Of a stretch of 48,498 nucleotides of DNA, positions 17,625 through 25,528 are shown one piece after another. The stretch spans positions 1 through 48,498 of the forward strand of contig NZ_MLFR01000037.1 of assembly GCF_002095475.1 (NCBI RefSeq), in the 5' to 3' direction. Origin of the DNA: Pantoea rwandensis. Lineage in GTDB: Bacteria; Pseudomonadota; Gammaproteobacteria; Enterobacterales; Enterobacteriaceae. Within the stretch, counting starts at the first letter, position 1; each line of letters opens with the position of its first letter. The position numbers were made by a program, and so were the translations under genes. The notes below the pieces were generated by a model. The model saw only the letters and a list, made by a program, of their open reading frames with translations. It was not told where the DNA came from and did not search any database.

Positions 17625-19061
17625 ATGAACAGACAGCCCGATTTAATTAAGCCGGTATTAATGCGCGATGCAAAATTTACGCGACCGAGTCACACCGCCA
17701 TTGATGGTGACTGGAACTGGGTCAGACAATGTGACGAAACCGAGAATATCGATCCGGGAAATCCGGCCAATTACTACGAGTCGACGCTTGCACCCTGGAC
17801 AACCTTTCCACCATTGGATGGTGAAAAAGTGTGTGAATTCGTAGTCATTGGCGGCGGGTTACTGGGGGCTTCCACGGCGCTCCATTTGGCTGAGTCCGGT
17901 CTTGAAACGGTATTACTGGAGAAAAACGCCATCGGTTCGGGCGCATCAGGACGCAACGGCGGGCAACTTACGCCGGGACTGGCACGCTGGGAAGCGGAGT
18001 CAATGCTGGATAATCTCAGCCTGGATGAAGCTAAACGCCTGTGGCATTTCACTTCAACCGAAGCCATGTCGCTGATTGATGATATCGCGAGCCGCTACCA
18101 CCTTGATTTGGATCGCCAACGCGGACACATCACCGCCGCGATTCATCCCGGCCACATGAATGCCCTGGTGCAGGCCGCGGATGCCCGTCGCTTCCTCGGT
18201 GACGATAACGTCACGGTGTTAGGCGGCTACGAGCTGCATGAGCATATTAAATCGGACGCGTATTACGGCGGCGTGCTTGACGATCTCGGCGGGCAGATTC
18301 ATTCGCTGGCGCTTAATCGCGGCCTGATTTACGGCTTTGTGATGAATGGCGGTCAGGTCCATGAACAGAGTGAAGTGATGCGGATTGAGGAGGTGGGAAA
18401 CGTGACGCGCGTTCACACCGCAGCGGGCGTGATTACCGCCACCAAGGGCGTGGTGATCGCGGTACATGATGCGACCCATACTCTGCTCAACGAAAACAAC
18501 GCGACCACTATCCCGTTTTATACCTATGTGGGGGTGACCTCGCCAGTGGCCGGTGGCACTAAAACTCTGCTGCCGACGGGGAAACCGGTGTATGACACTC
18601 AATTGCAGATCGACTATTACCGCCCAGTGCGTAATGAGCGACTGCTATTTGGTGGGCAAGGCACGGGCATGCGCTGGGATGACACGCGCACCGTGGATTA
18701 CCTCACCTCACGCTTACGCGCCGTGTTTCCCGAACATGACGCGCTTCAGCTGGATTTCGCCTGGAGCGGTACGACGGATTTAACGCTAAACGGTGCCACG
18801 GATTGTCGTAAAGGCGGCAAGAACGGCAAAATCTACTCGGTACATGGCTGGAGTGGGCATGGTATTGCGCAGACGGTCCGCATTGGCAAAGCGATTCGTG
18901 ATGATATCGTCAACGCCAACAGTGATTTTTCGATGCTCACGGCAATAAAACATACGCCGTTGATGATCGGACGAAAACTGGCACCTGTGGCGATTCCGTT
19001 AGCGAAAACCTTGCTCGGCATCAGTGCCAAACTGGCACCGGGAAAAATGATTTCGTTTTGA
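17625..19061 (+). CDS. FAD-dependent amine oxidoreductase (PuuB-like)
   Basis: A 478-residue DAO-family flavoenzyme. The FAD-binding motif VVIGGGLLGAS is at residues 74-84 after an unusually long 70-residue N-terminal arm with WNWVRQ and PW motifs found in gamma-glutamylputrescine oxidases. GSGASGRNGGQLTPG (about 106-120) and the C-terminal WSGHGIAQTVRIGKAI are further family signatures. It would oxidise a primary amine or N-substituted putrescine to an aldehyde, ammonia and H2O2. The aldehyde dehydrogenase at 20818 and GabT at 22788 would take the product to succinate semialdehyde. No glutamate-putrescine ligase is encoded here. Confidence 0.86.
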   Translation: MNRQPDLIKPVLMRDAKFTRPSHTAIDGDWNWVRQCDETENIDPGNPANYYESTLAPWTTFPPLDGEKVCEFVVIGGGLLGASTALHLAESGLETVLLEKNAIGSGASGRNGGQLTPGLARWEAESMLDNLSLDEAKRLWHFTSTEAMSLIDDIASRYHLDLDRQRGHITAAIHPGHMNALVQAADARRFLGDDNVTVLGGYELHEHIKSDAYYGGVLDDLGGQIHSLALNRGLIYGFVMNGGQVHEQSEVMRIEEVGNVTRVHTAAGVITATKGVVIAVHDATHTLLNENNATTIPFYTYVGVTSPVAGGTKTLLPTGKPVYDTQLQIDYYRPVRNERLLFGGQGTGMRWDDTRTVDYLTSRLRAVFPEHDALQLDFAWSGTTDLTLNGATDCRKGGKNGKIYSVHGWSGHGIAQTVRIGKAIRDDIVNANSDFSMLTAIKHTPLMIGRKLAPVAIPLAKTLLGISAKLAPGKMISF

Positions 19062-19063
19062 TG

Positions 19064-19094
19064 AAAAACCTGCCGCGACGTGCGGCAGGTTTTT
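19064..19094. terminator. Bidirectional intrinsic terminator
   Basis: A perfect 13-bp stem: AAAAACCTGCCGC (19064-19076) pairs with GCGGCAGGTTTTT (19082-19094), loop GACGT. A T run follows the stem on both strands, so it ends both the FAD oxidase transcript and the converging Cache-protein transcript, whose stop codon it overlaps. Confidence 0.93.
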
Positions 19095-19797
19095 ACAAGA
19101 AATAGATTTTACAAAAACCGTTTTGCGTCGTTTGATAGGGCACATCAATATTCACCAGTGACCCAGTGCGGTATTGCAGGTGGCTGGAGAATATTACGCG
19201 ATTATCACTGTTAGTCATGATCACTTTGCTGCTTAATTGCTTAACAATAGGCAGCAGCGCTTCCTCAATGCGGCTCACTAATATATCCACAGCCGCGACA
19301 CCTACCATATTTCCTGCAATCACTACGGGTGATGCTGCAGTAATGGTATAAGCCGAGGTGCAGACATAATCAACATAAGGACCGTGTAAATAAACATCTT
19401 CCGCGTCTGGCGTATTTTTAAACCACTCAAAGGTGCTGAAATCCAGTCGTTGCTGCGTGGCTTGATCAAGATCTAAGCAAGACTGTTGATGGCTCTTCGG
19501 GTTTTTAAACCACCACTCCAAAAACCAGTAAGGCTGAGCGAGATTCTCAGTGGCCAGATGGCTGGCAAATCCTGCACCTGAACAGAACTGGCTCTCCAGC
19601 AGGACTTTTTCAATCGACGGGTAGAGGCTTTTTCGCAGGCTGCTTTCACGCTGTTTGTCAGCAGCGATGCCCGCCACGGGAAGCGTGGCGAGCTGGTGGT
19701 TGACGTGATTAGAGAGCGCTTTGGTTGAGAGGGTTACTGCAGCGAATAGCTCTTCTAACGTATTGACGATCCGCGCGTGGTGACTGACATCGCTCAC
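19093..19797 (-). CDS. Stand-alone Cache-domain protein
   Basis: A 234-residue protein with no signal peptide and no membrane segment. The region from about residue 115 to 190 (YVDYVCTSAYTITAASPVVIAGNMVGVAAVDILVSRIE, shown in part by positions) has the pattern of a Cache/PDC small-molecule sensor domain, normally found outside the membrane in chemoreceptors and kinases. The start is a GTG at 19797 with AGGAGA upstream. It lies ten bases after the GntR gene in a two-gene operon and faces the amine oxidase across a shared terminator. A cytoplasmic ligand-binding partner or effector buffer for the amine regulator is a reasonable inference; no enzymatic motif is seen. Confidence 0.78.
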   Translation of the reverse strand: MSDVSHHARIVNTLEELFAAVTLSTKALSNHVNHQLATLPVAGIAADKQRESSLRKSLYPSIEKVLLESQFCSGAGFASHLATENLAQPYWFLEWWFKNPKSHQQSCLDLDQATQQRLDFSTFEWFKNTPDAEDVYLHGPYVDYVCTSAYTITAASPVVIAGNMVGVAAVDILVSRIEEALLPIVKQLSSKVIMTNSDNRVIFSSHLQYRTGSLVNIDVPYQTTQNGFCKIYFL

Positions 19798-19807
19798 TGT
19801 TCTCTCC

Positions 19808-20536
19808 TCACAGAATCTCTTTAAAGCTTATTTTATATTCAATTAACTTTGACGTTAATTCATTAATTAACGCACTCGCCAGATTAACCGCAGCCAGTTC
19901 ATCATGACCACGAAATGCGGTCAATAACTTGCGATAAATATCGACAGTAGTGTGATGAGCCGCATCTGACTTATATAAAAGTGTGACCAGTGACGCCCAT
20001 TCAGATTGAATAATCAGTTCCTGACTGGCAATTCTCGCTGACTGCGAGTTTGCCGCAATCGTCAATAAACAGCGCATATCTGCCTGGCTGCGCATTTCCG
20101 CGCTGGTGGCGTGCTCCAAAGTATCGACAAATTGCGTCAGTGTGGCGATGTCATTGGACGTCATGCGCGTGGCCGCTAATTTCGCGGCATGACAGAAAAT
20201 CGCGCAGTGCCATTCACCGAGATCAGACAGATATTCGGTGCTGATCAAATTGAACGGATGTTGCGACGATGCCTGTTTATCAATGCTATTGGCGACAAAA
20301 CTGCCACCGTTACGGCCACGCACGGTATAAACCAAACCGTTGGCACGCAGGGTATTCAGCGCTTCGCGAATCGTGATGTGTGAGACGCCCATCATCCGGG
20401 CCAAATCCGCTTCATTCGGCAGTTGCTCATTGGCTTCAAGTAATCCTGAAACTATCGCGTTGGCCAGTCGCTGCACGATTTGATCGGAACGACTGGACTG
20501 CCCAATAGGGGAAAAAATCACAGCATGAGTAATCAT
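19808..20536 (-). CDS. GntR-family (FCD) transcriptional regulator
   Basis: A 242-residue regulator. The winged helix lies at about residues 14-82 (SDQIVQRLANAIVSGLL, NEADLARMMGVSHITIREAL, VRGRNGGSFV), followed by an all-helical FCD effector domain with the metal/ligand-binding His and Arg/Asp positions partly preserved (WHCAIFCHAAKLA). Its gene diverges from the aldehyde dehydrogenase at 20818. The 14-bp motif CATATAACATATTA upstream of that gene and of the first permease is the best candidate operator, giving it control of the whole amine/GABA cluster. The inducer is presumably the amine or GABA. Confidence 0.87.
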   Translation of the reverse strand: MITHAVIFSPIGQSSRSDQIVQRLANAIVSGLLEANEQLPNEADLARMMGVSHITIREALNTLRANGLVYTVRGRNGGSFVANSIDKQASSQHPFNLISTEYLSDLGEWHCAIFCHAAKLAATRMTSNDIATLTQFVDTLEHATSAEMRSQADMRCLLTIAANSQSARIASQELIIQSEWASLVTLLYKSDAAHHTTVDIYRKLLTAFRGHDELAAVNLASALINELTSKLIEYKISFKEIL

Positions 20537-20785
20537 AGTCCTCGTGATTTCTTATTCGTGTTGGGGAGGCAGGATGCACATTCATAACATAAAACATCCA
20601 CATTGGAAACAATGAGTTGCCTTATCTGGTCGCGGCGCGATTGGCTGAAAAGTAACGCAATCAGCAGCTTAAACAATCTACTACCGAAACAGCCTCTTGT
20701 GGATTGGTGAACGGGCAAATATGCGAGTGCAATCAAATTAATGTGAAAGAAACGTTGCCTGATTTGTGATTATAATGATAAAACC

Positions 20786-20799
20786 TAATATGTTATATG
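20786..20799. promoter_or_regulatory. Shared 14-bp motif, putative GntR operator (copy 2)
   Basis: TAATATGTTATATG is the exact reverse complement of the motif at 14605-14618. It lies 18 bases before the aldehyde dehydrogenase ATG, where bound regulator would block initiation. The intergenic region 20537-20817 is otherwise AT-rich and carries no further gene that I can support. Confidence 0.68.
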
Positions 20800-20817
20800 A
20801 TTAAAGGAGCCTGTGGC

Positions 20818-22242
20818 ATGCGTAAGATAAAACACTTTATCAATGGGGCCTTCTGTGAGGGCTCAGGCAGTGAGACGTTCGAACTGGTCAGCCCGGTGAG
20901 CGGTGAAGTCTATGCATTATCTCCCCTTGCTAATGAAGAGGATGTCAACGCGGCCTATGCCGCCGCCAAAGTCGCGTTTAAAAGCTGGAAACAGAGTACG
21001 CCGAGTGAACGTCAGCGCGCGTTATTGCACTTGGCCGATGCGATCGAGCAGCACTGCGATCGCATCGTCGATATCCAGAGTGAAGAGACCGGTCAGCTGA
21101 AACACTTCATCCGTCAGGAGGAGATTGCGGCTTCCTGTGATGCCATTCGCTTCTTTGCCGGTGCAGCGCGCTGTCAGGAAGGCAAGGCTTCCGGTGAGTA
21201 TATGGCGGGTTTTAATTCGACCCTTCGCCGCGAACCGTTGGGCATCGTCGGTCAGGTCACACCTTGGAACTATCCGTTCATGATGGCGGTGTGGAAGATT
21301 GCCCCAGCACTGGCGGCGGGAAACACCGTGGTGTTAAAACCCAGTGATACCACACCGTTGAGCACCTTACTGCTGGCTGAGTTGGCTGCGCCATTTTTCC
21401 CGGCAGGCGCCATTAATGTGGTGCTGGGTAAAGCCGAAAGTGGCTCGCTGGTGGTGTCACACACCGCTGCCTCGCTGGTGTCGATCACGGGTTCCGTGCG
21501 CGCTGGTTTGCAAGTCGCGGCGTCGGCAGCAGCCAATCTCACCAAAGCCCATCTGGAACTGGGAGGTAAAGCGCCGGTAATCGTGTTTGGTGATGCCGAT
21601 ATCGATAAAGCAGTGAAAACCATCTGTGCCGCAGGTTTCTTTAATGCGGGTCAGGATTGCACTGCGGCAACGCGGATTTTGGTTGAGGAAGAACATTATC
21701 CTGGCTTCCTCGACAAATTAGTCAGTGAAGCGCGCAGCCTTCGTTTTGGTCAGCCAGACGATCAAGACGCCTTTTATGGCGCGTTGAATAGTCAGAATCA
21801 GCTGGAGCAAGTCAAAGGCTTTATTGCCCGTCTCCCAGCGCACGCCCGCATCGAAACAGGTGGTAAAGCGGGTAGTGGGCCGGGTTTCTACTTTGAGCCG
21901 ACGATTATTTCGGGCTTGAAGCAGAGTGATGAAGCCGTCCAACACGAGGTATTTGGGCCGGTGATGACCATTCAAACTTTCGCGTCAGAAAGTGAGGCGC
22001 TATCAATGGCCAATGACGTGGAATACGGTCTGGCTGCCAGCGTATGGACACGCGATCACCGTCGTGCACAGCTCTTTAGCCGTGATCTCGATTTCGGTAC
22101 CGTCTGGATTAATAACCATATTCCCCTTTGCGCAGAAATGCCGCATGGCGGATTTAAAAAGTCTGGTTATGGAAAAGATCTTTCTGCGTATTCATTAGAA
22201 GAATACACACGCATTAAACACGTCATGAGTGACTTATCTTAA
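20818..22242 (+). CDS. NAD-dependent aldehyde dehydrogenase, aminobutyraldehyde type (PatD-like)
   Basis: A 474-residue class 1-type aldehyde dehydrogenase. PWNYP (149-153), Lys174, the general base Glu247 in LELGGK and the nucleophile Cys281 in GQDC are all present. The stretches RREPLGIVGQVTPWNYP and HLELGGKAPVIVFGDAD resemble gamma-aminobutyraldehyde dehydrogenase PatD closely. The start at 20818 is chosen for its AAAGGAG site; the ATG at 20797 overlaps the operator. It would oxidise 4-aminobutanal to GABA, linking the FAD oxidase to the GABA aminotransferase two genes on. Confidence 0.88.
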   Translation: MRKIKHFINGAFCEGSGSETFELVSPVSGEVYALSPLANEEDVNAAYAAAKVAFKSWKQSTPSERQRALLHLADAIEQHCDRIVDIQSEETGQLKHFIRQEEIAASCDAIRFFAGAARCQEGKASGEYMAGFNSTLRREPLGIVGQVTPWNYPFMMAVWKIAPALAAGNTVVLKPSDTTPLSTLLLAELAAPFFPAGAINVVLGKAESGSLVVSHTAASLVSITGSVRAGLQVAASAAANLTKAHLELGGKAPVIVFGDADIDKAVKTICAAGFFNAGQDCTAATRILVEEEHYPGFLDKLVSEARSLRFGQPDDQDAFYGALNSQNQLEQVKGFIARLPAHARIETGGKAGSGPGFYFEPTIISGLKQSDEAVQHEVFGPVMTIQTFASESEALSMANDVEYGLAASVWTRDHRRAQLFSRDLDFGTVWINNHIPLCAEMPHGGFKKSGYGKDLSAYSLEEYTRIKHVMSDLS

Positions 22243-22257
22243 GAGCGGGTATTAATC

Positions 22258-22716
22258 ATGAAAAAGATGGCAATGGTCGTAGCACTGTTTGTTTCTTCCA
22301 GCTGCTTTGCCAGCGAAACGCCACTGGAAGTGGTGCAGCATTATATGAGCGCATGGAATCAACATAATGCTCATCAGGCTGGCACCTATCTGGCAAAAGA
22401 TGTGACCTATTATGACGCAGCAGTAGGCACACCGGTAAAAGGCAACAGCGATGCGGAAAAAAATGTCATTAAAGCCTTTATTGATGGTGTCCCTGACTTG
22501 AAATGGCAGATGGTCGGCAAACCCGTTTATAACCACGATATTGTGGCTTTTGAATGGGTATTCTCGGGCATTAACAGCGGCGAGTGGGCGGGAAGTCCGG
22601 CAACCAACAAACCGATTAAATTTCACGGTGTTTCTTATATAAAAGTGAAAGAGGGCAAAATCACCTATCAAGGTGATTATTACGACTCGAAGAAACTCGA
22701 CGAACAATTAAAGTGA
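22258..22716 (+). CDS. Exported SnoaL/NTF2-like protein
   Basis: A 152-residue protein with a Sec signal peptide (MKKMAMVVALFVSSSCFA, cleavage probably after residue 18). The mature part has the SnoaL/NTF2-like cone fold pattern: VVQHYMSAWNQHN, DVTYYDAAVG, a central GVPDLKWQM and terminal strands with VKEGKITYQGDYYDSKKL. Related proteins are polyketide cyclases or small ligand-binding proteins. It starts 15 bases after the aldehyde dehydrogenase stop, so it belongs to the amine cluster. Its role there, in the periplasm, is not evident; it might bind a substrate or aldehyde. Confidence 0.78.
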   Translation: MKKMAMVVALFVSSSCFASETPLEVVQHYMSAWNQHNAHQAGTYLAKDVTYYDAAVGTPVKGNSDAEKNVIKAFIDGVPDLKWQMVGKPVYNHDIVAFEWVFSGINSGEWAGSPATNKPIKFHGVSYIKVKEGKITYQGDYYDSKKLDEQLK

Positions 22717-22735
22717 TTTTTAACGTTTGAATCCA

Positions 22736-22754
22736 TGCCTGAATAATTCAGGCA
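22736..22754 (+). other. Intercistronic stem-loop before gabT
   Basis: A perfect 8-bp stem, TGCCTGAA with TTCAGGCA, loop TAA, in the 71-base gap between the SnoaL-like gene and gabT. No T run follows, so it more likely protects or separates parts of the mRNA than terminates it. Confidence 0.55.
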
Positions 22755-22787
22755 GGCACCCTATCGTTTGAAGAGAAGGTTTGAACC

Positions 22788-24068
22788 ATGAAGAACGCTG
22801 ATTTTAATCAACGCCGTAAAAATGCGACGCCGCGTGGCGTGGGCGTAATGTGTGATTTCTATGCCCAGCAGGCTGACAACGCCACTATTACCGATGTTGA
22901 GGGTGCTGAATACATCGATTTTGCAGCGGGTATTGCAGTACTGAATACGGGACATCGCCACCCTAAAGTGGTGCAAGCGATAGAAAAACAGCTGACGCAC
23001 TTTACCCATACGGCCTATCAGATTGTGCCCTACGAGAGTTATGTTGGCCTGGCGGAAAAAATCAATGAATTGACCCCAATTGAAGGTGAGACCAAAACAG
23101 CATTCTTCTCTACGGGTGCAGAAGCCGTGGAGAACGCGATTAAAATTGCTCGTTGTCATACCGGACGTCCGGGCGTGATTGCTTTCGGTGGCGGTTTCCA
23201 TGGGCGGACTTATATGACCATGGCGCTAACCGGTAAAGTGAAGCCTTATAAAGTCGGCTTTGGTCCATTCCCAGGTTCGGTGTTCCATGCCGTTTATCCT
23301 TCAGAGGCACGTGGCATCAGCGTGCAGGACAGCATCCGCTCATTAGAGTCGCTGTTCCAATGCGATATCGAACCGCAGCAGGTTGCCGCGATTATTTTTG
23401 AGCCGGTGCAGGGTGAGGGCGGTTTCAATGTGGCACCCGCCGAATTCGTTGCCGCGCTGCGTGCGCTTTGCGATCAACACGGCATCGTACTGATTGCGGA
23501 TGAAGTGCAGAGTGGTTTTGCGCGCACCGGTAAGCTGTTTGCCATGCAGCATTACGCTCATCAGGCTGATTTGATGACCATGGCAAAGAGCCTGGCAGGT
23601 GGCATGCCGCTTTCAGCGGTCGCGGGTAAAGCCGCGATCATGGACAGCCCGTTGCCGGGAGGCTTGGGCGGAACCTATGCTGGTAACCCTTTGTCTATTG
23701 CGGCGGCCCATGCAGTCATTGATGCCATCAATGAAGAAAAGCTGTGTGAACGTGCGGTACAACTCGGCGATAAACTGCGTGCGGTGCTGGGAAATGCGGT
23801 AGAAACCTGCGCGTCATTGAGCGACATTCGCGGTGTAGGGTCGATGATTGCAGCCGAATTCAGTGATCCCGCCACCGGTGCACCTTCTGCGGCAGCGGCT
23901 CAAGCCGTGCAGAAACAGGCACTGGCAGAAGGCTTACTGTTGTTGACGTGCGGACCTCATGGCAATGTGATTCGATTCCTCTATCCACTGACCATTCCTG
24001 ATGCGCAGTTTGATGCAGCACTGGCAATAGTAAAAAATGCCCTCTTAACGGTAAAGGCTGTTAGTTAA
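22788..24068 (+). CDS. gabT: 4-aminobutyrate aminotransferase
   Basis: A 426-residue class III PLP aminotransferase, matching GabT/PuuE in length. FFSTGAEAVENA (107-118), the PLP-contacting IADEVQSGFARTG (236-248) and the Schiff-base Lys267 in TMAKSLAGG are intact, as are EPVQGEGG (205-212) and GTYAGNPLS. It transfers the amino group of GABA to 2-oxoglutarate, giving succinate semialdehyde and glutamate. It is the last gene of the amine cluster and is followed by an intrinsic terminator. A succinate-semialdehyde dehydrogenase is not in the cluster unless the PatD-like enzyme also does that step. Confidence 0.92.
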   Translation: MKNADFNQRRKNATPRGVGVMCDFYAQQADNATITDVEGAEYIDFAAGIAVLNTGHRHPKVVQAIEKQLTHFTHTAYQIVPYESYVGLAEKINELTPIEGETKTAFFSTGAEAVENAIKIARCHTGRPGVIAFGGGFHGRTYMTMALTGKVKPYKVGFGPFPGSVFHAVYPSEARGISVQDSIRSLESLFQCDIEPQQVAAIIFEPVQGEGGFNVAPAEFVAALRALCDQHGIVLIADEVQSGFARTGKLFAMQHYAHQADLMTMAKSLAGGMPLSAVAGKAAIMDSPLPGGLGGTYAGNPLSIAAAHAVIDAINEEKLCERAVQLGDKLRAVLGNAVETCASLSDIRGVGSMIAAEFSDPATGAPSAAAAQAVQKQALAEGLLLLTCGPHGNVIRFLYPLTIPDAQFDAALAIVKNALLTVKAVS

Positions 24069-24082
24069 GTTCTTGTGCGTAT

Positions 24083-24121
24083 AAGGCTGCTATTTTCTTA
24101 CAATGGCGGCCTTATTTTTTT
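24083..24121 (+). terminator. Intrinsic terminator of the amine/GABA operon
   Basis: AAGGCTGC (24083-24090) pairs with GCGGCCTT (24106-24113), one G-U pair, followed by A and seven T residues. It lies 14 bases after the gabT stop and forms the left edge of the structured repeat. Confidence 0.82.
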
Positions 24122-24630
24122 GTGCGTGTGTTTGTGCGGGCCACAGCACCTCTGCTGCTGCCGGGCCGTCCTCGCGCCGCTTCGCGGTGCCCTCGGCTGC
24201 AACGTCGTGCCGGTCGGAACGTTCGGGTACGGCCATCCATGGCCTACCCGAACTGCCTGTCGCATCCCTGCGCCTGGCTCCTGGCACGACGTCTCCGCCT
24301 CAGCGCTGCGAATAGCCCTTGCAGCATCAGAGGCGCTGTGGCCTCAGACAATGTGCCCTTTGTGGCAGTAAAAGCGCTAAAGTCTTCACCATCGAGCCCT
24401 TTCCAACAGCGTAAACAGATGTTAGCGAGCAGGCTGGGGCCGCTCTGGGGATGGCATTTCGCAGCGCTGAACGGAATGAGGAAGCCAGGAGAGCCAGCAT
24501 GGATGCTGGCGAAAGGTGCAGCCGGGACAGGGAAAGTCCCGTCTGCACCGGTCCGTCAGGCTGACGAGTGAAGTGAAGGTACCGCGTCAGCGGCGCGAGG
24601 ACAGCCAGCCCCAGAGCGGCACCAGACTGC
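24085..24630 (+). repeat. Structured non-coding repeat, copy A
   Basis: About 545 bp that recur at 47973-48498 in the same orientation; long blocks are identical and 24453-24606 differs from the last 154 bases of the window at only two sites. Two palindromic modules are seen. Module 1: 24139-24160 pairs with 24322-24343 (20 of 22), inside it 24202-24211 with 24283-24292 (10 of 10), and inside that a hairpin at 24222-24252. Module 2: 24430-24454 pairs with 24605-24629 (22 of 25) and encloses hairpins at 24493-24510, 24515-24549 and 24554-24566. Reading frames occur on both strands but differ between copies and resemble no family, so I regard it as non-coding. No transposase, target duplication or tRNA site is evident. 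The left edge may start a few bases either way. Confidence 0.85.
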
Positions 24631-24772
24631 GTTATCCCCCTATGCTTAACTGACATGTATTTGCTATTCACGGTCGCTTAACGTTATGAGTAAACCAATT
24701 CTTGTTTAGATTAGCGAAGGAATCGGTTTGGTTTCACCGTTGTAAGGGCATCACATCACTCCTCCTCGGCAT

Positions 24773-25528
24773 TCAAACATATTGAATGTTCAATACGCCG
24801 ACTTCGGAAGTATTGATATGCGCCTTCACCCGCCATGTCGCGCTAATACGCTCTGGTGTCAACACGTCGGCAGGTGTTCCTGCCGCCACAACCTGCCCCT
24901 CGCTGAGTACCACCAGATGCTGGCAGTATTTTGCCGCCAGGTTAAGGTCATGCAGAGCGATGACGATGGTAATCGGAAGCGATGAAACCAGGCGCATTAA
25001 TTCCAGCTGAAACTGAATGTCCAGATGATTCACCGGCTCATCCAGCAGTAACACATCCGGTCTTTGCGCTAGCGCGCGTGCAATTTGGCAGCGCTGCCGT
25101 TCGCCGCCAGACAACTGATGCCAACAGCGATCGACCAGCTTTTCGAGCTGCATCAGTGCCACGGCTTCCTGAACTGCCGCATTATCCTCTGCCGTCCAGA
25201 AAGTGAATGCGCGGCGATGCGGCGTGCGGCCCAAGCGAACAATATCTATCACGGTTAATTCATCATCGGCCTCAGCGTGTTGAGGAACAAAAGCCAGCTT
25301 GCGTGCTAATTGAAGACGCGAAAGGTGGCTAAGCTTTTCTTTACCGATGTGGATATGCGCCTCAGCACCAGGGATCAGCCCAGCAAGCGCACGAAGCAGT
25401 GTGGATTTGCCGGAACCGTTAGGCCCAAGTAAACCCACGGTTTTAGACTGTGGTGCGTGTAACGTGATCGCCGTAAGGATACGACGAGCTTGCAGTTGCA
25501 CACTGAGGTCATGGACTGAAATCGTCAC
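24773..25528 (-). CDS. FecE/BtuD-type ABC transporter ATPase
   Basis: A 251-residue ATP-binding subunit: Walker A GPNGSGKST (35-43), Q-loop region FVPQHAEAD, signature LSGGERQRCQIARAL (about 140) and Walker B VLLLDEPVNHLD, with the H-loop in IVIALHDLNLA. These belong to the iron-chelate/cobalamin importer branch. It overlaps the permease gene by four bases (ATGA), so translation is coupled. It powers uptake of the chelate bound by the periplasmic protein encoded two genes upstream. Confidence 0.92.
   Translation of the reverse strand: MTISVHDLSVQLQARRILTAITLHAPQSKTVGLLGPNGSGKSTLLRALAGLIPGAEAHIHIGKEKLSHLSRLQLARKLAFVPQHAEADDELTVIDIVRLGRTPHRRAFTFWTAEDNAAVQEAVALMQLEKLVDRCWHQLSGGERQRCQIARALAQRPDVLLLDEPVNHLDIQFQLELMRLVSSLPITIVIALHDLNLAAKYCQHLVVLSEGQVVAAGTPADVLTPERISATWRVKAHINTSEVGVLNIQYV

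Noticed and set aside
24085..24630. Group II intron or retron
   Set aside because: No reverse transcriptase frame is near and I could not find a convincing domain V or msr/msd arrangement; hairpins alone are not enough.
24075..24671. Several open frames of 65-149 codons through repeat copy A on both strands
   Set aside because: They occur on both strands, differ from the frames in copy B, have Pro/Arg/Ala-rich composition typical of GC-rich non-coding DNA, and are explained by the palindromic structure.
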